Shown here in pieces: positions 31,959 through 37,868 of a stretch of 37,868 nucleotides of DNA. The position numbers and the translations under genes are program-made. Location: NCBI RefSeq assembly GCF_934617235.1, contig NZ_CAKTTZ010000025.1, positions 1-37,868 of the forward strand. The letters are read 5' to 3'. Numbering within the stretch: position 1 is the first letter of the stretch; each line of letters begins with the position of its first letter. Origin of the DNA: an uncultured Ellagibacter sp. (GTDB lineage Bacteria > Actinomycetota > Coriobacteriia > Coriobacteriales > Eggerthellaceae). The notes under the pieces were generated by a model. That model saw only the letters and a list, made by a program, of their open reading frames with translations, was not told the origin of the DNA and did no database searches.

Positions 31959-34181
31959 ATGGAAAAGATCGTCGAATCCTTCGAGCTGTACGGTAAGCAG
32001 TACCGCTTCGAGACGGGCGAGCTCGCAAAGCAGGCCACCGGTGCTGTGCTCGTCACCCAAGGTGACACCACGATTCTCGTGACCGCCGTCGTCTCCAAGC
32101 AGGAGAAAGACTACGACTTCTTCCCCCTCACGGTCGACTACATCGAGAAGATGTATTCCGTCGGCCGCATCCCCGGCGGTTACCTCAAGCGCGAGGCTCG
32201 TCCCTCTGAGAAGGGCACGCTGAACGCCCGCATGATCGACCGCCCGATCCGCCCCGGTTTCCCCGACGGATACAAAAACGAGGTCCACATCGTTGCGACG
32301 ACGCTCGTGTGCGATGGCGAGAACCAGCCTGACGTCATCTGCGTTGGCGGTGCATCGGCAGCGCTTCTCGTCGGCGGTGCTCCCTTCGATGGCCCCGCTG
32401 CCTGCGTCAAGATCGGCCGCAACGCCGAAACGGGCGAGTTCATCGTCAACCCGACCTACGAAGAGGACGCAAATTCCGACCTCGACCTCACCATCGCCGG
32501 CACCAAAGACTACATCTCGATGGTCGAAGCGGGTGCTAAGGAAATCTCTGAAGAGGACATGCTTGCTGCCATGACGTTCGGCCAGGAAGCTATCGCCGCA
32601 TTCTGCGACAAGCAGGCAGAGTTCATCGCCAAAGTGAACCCCACACCGATGGAGTACAAGCTCCACACGCCCGCTCCCGAAATCGCCGAGCGCGTCGAGC
32701 CGTTCTTCGACGCCATGTCCGCGGCACTCAAAGATGCCGACAAGCTCTCCCGCATGGGTAAAGTTGAGGACTTAAAGGCCAGCATCACCGCGAACGAGTT
32801 CTCCGACGAAGAGCGTGCGAGCTGGGCATCCGACATCGCCGCTGCGCTTAAGAAGCTCGAGAAGAAGGCCATGCGCAAGATGGTCATCGAAACCGGCGAG
32901 CGCGCCGACGGACGCCGTCCCGACGAGATCCGCCCGCTGCACATCGTTCCCGGCTATCTGCCCCGCGTTCACGGCTCCGGCCTCTTCCAGCGCGGCCAGA
33001 CCCAGGCGCTTTCCATCTGTACGCTCGGCATGCTCAACGAGTGGCAGCGCCTCGACACCATCGAACCGGTCGAGGGCAAGCGCTACATGCACCAGTACAA
33101 CTTCCCGCCGTACTGCACCGGCGAAGTGGGACGCATAGGCTCCCCGAAGCGCCGCGAAATCGGCCATGGTGCCCTCGCTGAGCGCGCGCTTCTCCCGGTG
33201 ATCCCCTCCGAGGACGAGTTCCCCTACGCCATCCGCGTCGTTTCCGAGATCATGGAATCGAACGGCTCCTCTTCGATGGCTTCCACCTGCGGCTCCACGC
33301 TTGCGCTTATGGATGCGGGCGTGCCCATCAAGGCTCCCGTTTCCGGCATCGCCATGGGCCTTATCAAGGAAGGCGACGACGTCGTCATCCTCTCCGATAT
33401 CCAGGGCCTCGAGGACTTCCTCGGCGACATGGACTTCAAGGTCTGCGGCACGTCGAAGGGCATCACCGCACTTCAGATGGACAACAAGGCCAAGGGCCTG
33501 TCCGTCGACATCCTTGCTCGCGCACTCAAGCAGGCCCACGAAGGCCGCGCGTTCATCCTAAGTGCCATGCTCGAGAAGCTGCCCGAGCCGCGCGCCGAGC
33601 TTCGCGACACCGCTCCCCGCATCGAGACGATCCACATTCCCGTCGACAAGATCCGCGACGTCATCGGCTCGGGCGGCAAGGTCGTTCGCGGCATCCAGGA
33701 GGAAACGGGCGCCAACATCGACATTCAGGAAGACGGCACCATCCATATCGCAGCGGTCGAGGGCAAAGCCGGCGAAGCTGCGAAGGCCATGATCTTGGGC
33801 ATCGTGAAGGAACCCGAGGTCGGCGAGATCTACGAGGGCGAAGTCGTCGGCATCAAGGACTTCGGTGCTTTCGTGAAGCTCACGCCGGGCAAGGACGGCT
33901 TGCTCCATATCTCCCGCGTCGCCAACGGTCGCGTGGGCAAAGTCGAAGATGTCCTGTCTATGGGGGACATCGTGAAGGTTCAGGTTCTCGAGGTCGACCC
34001 GAAGACGGGCAAGATCTCGCTCGACCGCCTCGACAAGCCCGATGCTCCCGAAGGTTCCTCCAACGGCGGCAACGAACATTCGCATCGCAACCATGACGAG
34101 CACAAAGAGCGCGATATGCGCCCGGGCAGAAGCCAGCGTTCGAGCAACGGCCGCACGCCGCGCCGTCGCCACGAGGCTTAA
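31959..34181 (+). CDS. pnp: Polyribonucleotide nucleotidyltransferase (PNPase)
   Basis: A 740-residue phosphorolytic 3'-5' exoribonuclease. It has a first RNase PH domain (KIVESFELYGKQYRFETGELA), an all-helical linker, and a second RNase PH domain with the catalytic region SSSMASTCGSTLALMDAG. The KH domain (VIGSGGKVVRGIQEETGANI) and S1 domain (GEVVGIKDFGAFVKL) follow. A tail of about 40 residues rich in Arg, His and Ser ends the protein. I placed the start at ATG 31959 because homologues begin there, although only weak AG-rich sequence precedes it. GTG 31890 has an excellent GGAGG nine bases upstream and would add 23 basic residues; ATG 31917 is also in frame. Confidence 0.96.
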   Translation: MEKIVESFELYGKQYRFETGELAKQATGAVLVTQGDTTILVTAVVSKQEKDYDFFPLTVDYIEKMYSVGRIPGGYLKREARPSEKGTLNARMIDRPIRPGFPDGYKNEVHIVATTLVCDGENQPDVICVGGASAALLVGGAPFDGPAACVKIGRNAETGEFIVNPTYEEDANSDLDLTIAGTKDYISMVEAGAKEISEEDMLAAMTFGQEAIAAFCDKQAEFIAKVNPTPMEYKLHTPAPEIAERVEPFFDAMSAALKDADKLSRMGKVEDLKASITANEFSDEERASWASDIAAALKKLEKKAMRKMVIETGERADGRRPDEIRPLHIVPGYLPRVHGSGLFQRGQTQALSICTLGMLNEWQRLDTIEPVEGKRYMHQYNFPPYCTGEVGRIGSPKRREIGHGALAERALLPVIPSEDEFPYAIRVVSEIMESNGSSSMASTCGSTLALMDAGVPIKAPVSGIAMGLIKEGDDVVILSDIQGLEDFLGDMDFKVCGTSKGITALQMDNKAKGLSVDILARALKQAHEGRAFILSAMLEKLPEPRAELRDTAPRIETIHIPVDKIRDVIGSGGKVVRGIQEETGANIDIQEDGTIHIAAVEGKAGEAAKAMILGIVKEPEVGEIYEGEVVGIKDFGAFVKLTPGKDGLLHISRVANGRVGKVEDVLSMGDIVKVQVLEVDPKTGKISLDRLDKPDAPEGSSNGGNEHSHRNHDEHKERDMRPGRSQRSSNGRTPRRRHEA

Positions 34182-34220
34182 TCGCACACGAATACCAATT
34201 GCACGAGAAACGGGGACATC

Positions 34221-34997
34221 ATGATTAAAGTAGCTGTTTCCGGATGCTTCGGCCGTATGGGATCGGCGGTCATCGACGCCGTCACCGCCGCAGACGACAT
34301 GGAGGTTGTCTGCGGCATCGATCCCTTCCCCAAAGAGGGAGCGCCTTTCACGGTTTTCTCCTCGATGGAGAAGGCTGTGGCGGCCGGTGGGTTCGACGTC
34401 GTCGTCGACTTCACGCAACCGAGCGTCATCGAAGGGAACCTCCGGTGCGCGCTTCCTGCGGGCATCGACTGCGTCGTCGGCACAACGGGCCTTTCCGACG
34501 AGAAGCTCCACGAGCTCGAAAAGCTCGCTCCTGCGGGGACATGCCTGTTCTACGCACCGAACTTCACGACGGGCGCCGTCCTCATGATGGAGTTCGCGAA
34601 GGCTGCCGCGCCGTATTTCCCCGAAGCGGAAGTCATCGAGATGCACCACTGCAACAAGAAGGACGCTCCCTCGGGCACGGCAATGCGCACGGCGCAGATC
34701 ATCTCTGATGCTCGCGGTGGACGAGCAAGCGAAGCTCCCGGCGCCGAGACAGAGCTTAAAGGTGCCGAAGGTGCACGCGGCGCGCTTGTTTCAGGCGTCC
34801 CCGTGCATTCCGTGCGCTCGATGGGCTTCGTCGCGAGCCAGGAAGTCATCTTCGGCTCGATGGGACAGACGCTCACCATCCGCCACGATTCCTGGGATCG
34901 CGCCTCGTACATGCCAGGCGTTTTGCTGGGCATCAGAAGCGTTGGTTCTCGCGAGGGCCTGATTGTAGGTTTGGAGAACTTCATGCACGAGGCGTAG
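34221..34997 (+). CDS. dapB: 4-hydroxy-tetrahydrodipicolinate reductase
   Basis: A 258-residue enzyme of lysine and diaminopimelate synthesis that reduces the DapA product with NAD(P)H. The N-terminal Rossmann motif VAVSGCFGRMG replaces the usual GAxGRMG with GCFGRMG. The active-site signature HHCNKKDAPSGTA is intact and VGTTGL and FAPN-like YAPNFTTGAVL are present. GGGGACATC precedes the ATG. dapA follows 102 bases later, behind a hairpin. Diaminopimelate is a cell-wall precursor in most Coriobacteriia, so this block likely serves peptidoglycan as well as lysine. Confidence 0.96.
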   Translation: MIKVAVSGCFGRMGSAVIDAVTAADDMEVVCGIDPFPKEGAPFTVFSSMEKAVAAGGFDVVVDFTQPSVIEGNLRCALPAGIDCVVGTTGLSDEKLHELEKLAPAGTCLFYAPNFTTGAVLMMEFAKAAAPYFPEAEVIEMHHCNKKDAPSGTAMRTAQIISDARGGRASEAPGAETELKGAEGARGALVSGVPVHSVRSMGFVASQEVIFGSMGQTLTIRHDSWDRASYMPGVLLGIRSVGSREGLIVGLENFMHEA

Positions 34998-35042
34998 TGC
35001 GCCTTGTGGTCTTTGGCATAATAGATAAATCGAGCATATGTT

Positions 35043-35075
35043 CGCCCCCTTGCCTGTATTTTTCGCGAGGGGGCG
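35043..35075 (+). other. Hairpin in the dapB-dapA gap
   Basis: A perfect 8-bp G/C-rich stem (CGCCCCCT with AGGGGGCG) encloses a 17-base loop containing a T5 run. It lies 12 bases before the dapA ribosome binding site. No T run follows. It could end dapB messages or act in the dapA leader; a CATAAT at 35017-35022 could start a dapA transcript near 35029 that includes it. It does not resemble a lysine riboswitch. Confidence 0.5.
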
Positions 35076-35099
35076 CACGCATGGATAAAGGAGACGCCC

Positions 35100-35996
35100 A
35101 TGTCGAACGTTGAACCCCGCTTCGGTCGCCTGATCACCGCTATGGTCACGCCCTTCAACGAAGAACGCGACCTCGACCTCGACCGCGCGCAGGCACTCGC
35201 CACGCGCCTGATCGAGGGTGGCAACGACTCGCTCATCATCAATGGAACCACCGGTGAGAGCCCGACGGTCTTCTATCCGCAGAAGATCGAGCTTTTCCGT
35301 GCCGTCGTCGAAGCGGCCGACGGAAAGGTGCCCGTCATCGCCAACGTGGGGGACAACTGCACAGCCGATACCGTGAACTTCGCGCAAGACGTCGCGAAAC
35401 TCGGGGTTGACGGCTTCATGTGCGTCGTTCCGTATTACAACAAGCCCCCGCAGGAGGGCATGTATCAGCACTTCAAGACTATTGCGGATGCAGTGGAGCT
35501 CCCCATCATCCTCTACAACATCCCGGGACGCTGCGTCGTGAACATGGAAGCCGAAACGACACTGCGCCTCGCAAACGATTGCGAGAACGTTATCGCCGTG
35601 AAGGAAGCATCCGGCAAGATGGACCAAATCGCCACCATCGCTGCCGCGGCACCCGAAGGCTTTAGCGTCTACTCGGGCGATGACTCCGCAACCTACGACA
35701 TCATGCGCCTTGGCGGCGCGGGCGTCATCTCGACGACCGGCAACGTGGCGCCCGCTCGCATGAAAGACCTCGTCACGAAGTGCGCAGAAGGGAAGTGGGA
35801 CGAGGCATGGGCTGCTCATGAGGCTCTTTTGCCCCTGATGGACGGTCTGTTCGAGACCTCAAACCCCATTCTCGTGAAAGAAGCCCTGAAGCTTTCCGGC
35901 TTCCCTGTCGGCGGCGTTCGCTTGCCGCTTATCGACGCCACGCCCGAGCAATCGGCGCGCCTTGAATCGATCATGCGCGAGGTTGGCGTCCTTTAA
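35100..35996 (+). CDS. dapA: 4-hydroxy-tetrahydrodipicolinate synthase
   Basis: A 298-residue TIM-barrel aldolase that condenses pyruvate with aspartate semialdehyde, the committed step to diaminopimelate and lysine. The Schiff-base lysine is Lys168 in VKEASGKMDQ and the catalytic tyrosine is Tyr139 in YNIPGRC. The threonine pair lies in INGTTGESPT. YYNKPPQEGMYQHF and the late GGVRLPL are also typical. AAAGGAG stands six bases before the ATG. A long hairpin follows the stop, and rnj begins 69 bases later. Confidence 0.97.
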   Translation: MSNVEPRFGRLITAMVTPFNEERDLDLDRAQALATRLIEGGNDSLIINGTTGESPTVFYPQKIELFRAVVEAADGKVPVIANVGDNCTADTVNFAQDVAKLGVDGFMCVVPYYNKPPQEGMYQHFKTIADAVELPIILYNIPGRCVVNMEAETTLRLANDCENVIAVKEASGKMDQIATIAAAAPEGFSVYSGDDSATYDIMRLGGAGVISTTGNVAPARMKDLVTKCAEGKWDEAWAAHEALLPLMDGLFETSNPILVKEALKLSGFPVGGVRLPLIDATPEQSARLESIMREVGVL

Positions 35997-36005
35997 TCGA
36001 CTAGT

Positions 36006-36044
36006 GCGAACGCCCGCAGGTGAATTGCGCCTGCGGGCGTTCGC
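36006..36044 (+). terminator. Long hairpin between dapA and rnj
   Basis: A perfect 15-bp stem (GCGAACGCCCGCAGG with its exact complement) encloses a 9-base loop, 9 bases after the dapA stop. The bases after it are GTACCGTGAT, so there is no U-tract. It is probably a terminator of the U-less kind or an mRNA 3' protective structure. It ends 21 bases before the rnj ATG and may lie in the rnj leader. Confidence 0.6.
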
Positions 36045-36065
36045 GTACCGTGATAAAGGAAGTAT

Positions 36066-37868
36066 ATGGATAAAGAAAATCAAACTGCATCTTCCCCCAA
36101 ACAGCCCGATGCTGCGACTGCAGGAAAGGGAAAGAAAACCAAGTCGTACAAACACGTGAAGCTTGAGCACAAGCGTCCTCAGCTTACCAAGGGTGGTGAT
36201 GGCTCGAAGGACGGTTCTTCGAAGAAGCACAAGCCCGCACAGCGCAAAAGCTCTTCGAGCGCCGGCAAGGACCCGAAGGCAAAACTTAAGATCATCCCCC
36301 TCGGCGGCCTTGATGCGATCGGCAAGAATATGACCGTATTCGAATGCGGCAATGACATGATCGTCGACGATGCGGGTCTTATGTTCCCTGACGACAACCA
36401 TCCCGGCGTCGATCTCATCCTGCCTGATTACACCTATGTGCTCGAGCATGCCGACAAGCTGCGCGGCATCGTTATCACGCACGGGCACGAGGACCATACG
36501 GGAACGATTCCGTATCTGCTGAAGGACCTCGACCGTCAGGTTCCTATCTATGCGACGAAGCTCACGCTCGGACTCATTGAGGGCAAGCTCACCGAGCATC
36601 GCATCAAGAATGCGAAGCTCGTCGAGATCAAGCCTGGCCAGCAAGTCAAGATGGGTTGTTTCACCACGGAATTCTTCGCGGTGAACCACTCGATTCCGGG
36701 TGCTGTCGGCGTGTTTTTGCAAAGCCCCGCCGGCAACGTACTGCACACCGGCGACTTCAAGCTCGACCAAACCCCGATCGATGGCGTGCACTTCGATTTC
36801 GGTGCGCTTGCGCGCTACCACGAAATCGGCGTCGACCTCATGATGAGCGACTCGACTAACGCGATGAAGACCACCTTCACGCCGAGCGAGGCGGAAGTCG
36901 GCAAGACCCTAAACCGCATTATCAGCCAGGCGAAACAGCGTGTCATCATCGCCTCGTTCGCAAGCCATATCCACCGCATGCAGCAGATTTGCGACGCTGC
37001 GCGCGCGAACGGACGCAAGGTCGTCGTCACAGGCCGCTCGATGGTGCAAAACACCGACATCGCCCGCAAGCTGGGGTATCTCAATATCCCCGACGAGGAC
37101 CTGATCGACGCATACGAGCTCAAGGGTATCCCGCCTGAGAAGGTTGTCATTATGTGCACGGGCAGCCAGGGCGAGCCGCTTTCCGCCCTTGCGCGCATCG
37201 CGAACGGCGAGCACCGCACGATCGACATCGAGGAAGGCGACACCGTTATCATCTCGGCGACGCCCGTTCCCGGCAACGAGAAGGCCGTCACGCGCGTCAT
37301 CAACTCGCTCGCGAAGATTGGCGCGGACGTGTACGACAAGAGCCGTGCGCGTGTCCACGTATCAGGACATGCAGGCGCCGAGGAGCTCAAGATCGTCCTT
37401 TCTATCGTGCAGCCGAAGTCCTTCATGCCCGTTCACGGCGAGTCGACGCACCTGCGCGCCCACGCACGTCTTGCAGAGGCCACCGGTGTGCCGAAAAAGA
37501 ACATCTTTCTGTGCGAGAACGGCGAATCGCTTGAGCTTACCTCGAAGGGCGTCACCCGCGGCGAAGTCGTGCAAAGCGGCATCGTCTACGTAGACGGCTT
37601 ATCGGTCGGCGACACTTCGCAAGACGTTCTCGATGAGCGCTGCGCATTGGGCGAACAGGGCTTTGCCTGCATCGCTGCCGCGATTTCCCTTTCGCGCCAC
37701 GAGGTGCAAGGGGGAGTCCAGGTGGAAATGCGCGGCATCACCGGCGGCGATGACGCTTATCTCGCACGCGACGCGGAATCCGCTGTGCTGAGCGCACTTC
37801 GCAAAGCCCTCGGCAGAAACGCCACGCTCAAAGAAGCAAAGAAGGCCGCCCGCGACGCGCTTTTGTCC
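36066..37868 (+). CDS. rnj: Ribonuclease J, 5' part, with basic N-terminal extension
   Basis: 601 codons are open to the window edge with no stop, so the C-terminus is missing. About 73 residues rich in Lys, Ser, Gly and Gln form a disordered basic extension (MDKENQTASSPKQ to GKDPKAKL). The metallo-beta-lactamase core starts at LKIIPLGGLDAIGKN. The metal site THGHEDHTG has His139, His141, Asp143 and His144. GDFKLD, SDSTNA, the beta-CASP segment ASFASHIHRMQQI and VSGHAG follow, as in RNase J1. The enzyme has 5'-3' exonuclease and endonuclease activity in mRNA decay and rRNA maturation. AAAGGA is five bases before the ATG. dapA followed by rnj is common in actinobacteria. Confidence 0.96.
   Translation, partial: MDKENQTASSPKQPDAATAGKGKKTKSYKHVKLEHKRPQLTKGGDGSKDGSSKKHKPAQRKSSSSAGKDPKAKLKIIPLGGLDAIGKNMTVFECGNDMIVDDAGLMFPDDNHPGVDLILPDYTYVLEHADKLRGIVITHGHEDHTGTIPYLLKDLDRQVPIYATKLTLGLIEGKLTEHRIKNAKLVEIKPGQQVKMGCFTTEFFAVNHSIPGAVGVFLQSPAGNVLHTGDFKLDQTPIDGVHFDFGALARYHEIGVDLMMSDSTNAMKTTFTPSEAEVGKTLNRIISQAKQRVIIASFASHIHRMQQICDAARANGRKVVVTGRSMVQNTDIARKLGYLNIPDEDLIDAYELKGIPPEKVVIMCTGSQGEPLSALARIANGEHRTIDIEEGDTVIISATPVPGNEKAVTRVINSLAKIGADVYDKSRARVHVSGHAGAEELKIVLSIVQPKSFMPVHGESTHLRAHARLAEATGVPKKNIFLCENGESLELTSKGVTRGEVVQSGIVYVDGLSVGDTSQDVLDERCALGEQGFACIAAAISLSRHEVQGGVQVEMRGITGGDDAYLARDAESAVLSALRKALGRNATLKEAKKAARDALLS

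Overview
The window is about 37.9 kb of dense, high-GC chromosomal core sequence. It shows no insertion sequence, prophage, CRISPR array, tRNA or rRNA. An actinobacterial-type integration host factor (mIHF) next to gmk and rpoZ points to Actinomycetota. A heterotetramer-type PyrK/PyrD, a short methionine synthase with a separate reactivation protein, HrcA with a CIRCE-like operator, RNase J and a TSCPD-family protein point to an anaerobic Coriobacteriia lineage, most likely Eggerthellaceae. That placement is inference from gene content; no database search was possible.

Layout. Bases 1-4414 hold a pyrimidine operon (3' part of carB, pyrK, pyrD, pyrF) ending at a hairpin. After a 438-bp regulatory gap come mihF-gmk-rpoZ-thiI (4853-7254). 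A second gap with two terminators precedes comEA-comEC-holA (7633-11722), the DNA-uptake channel genes plus the clamp-loader delta subunit. rpsT lies on the minus strand and carries a long tail. It diverges from lepA, a small membrane protein gene, a dus gene and hemW (12723-16889). A CIRCE-like operator heads hrcA-dnaJ-rsmE-mtaB (17024-21281).

On the minus strand, metF, a standalone cobalamin-reactivation gene and metH (25614 down to 21452) overlap end to end and form a methionine-synthesis unit. phoH-ybeY-dgkA-era runs divergently from metF (25695-28462). Next come a zinc-ribbon/PASTA membrane protein, recO and a TSCPD-family gene (28595-31330). The right end is an RNA-decay and lysine-pathway block: rpsO, pnp, dapB, dapA and the 5' part of an RNase J gene, which runs off the window.

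How the genes work together. The window joins nucleotide supply (pyr genes, gmk), transcription and nucleoid factors (rpoZ, mihF), ribosome and tRNA maturation (lepA, era, ybeY, dus, thiI, mtaB, rsmE), protein folding control (hrcA, dnaJ), one-carbon metabolism and RNA turnover (pnp, rnj, ybeY). The most notable items are an 11-bp inverted repeat bracketing the mihF promoter, the split methionine synthase, the kinase-less zinc-ribbon/PASTA protein with repeated DKTQ motifs, the charged S20 extension, two likely leaderless genes, and a set of strong intergenic hairpins that lack U-tracts. I did not find a clearly new multi-gene system.
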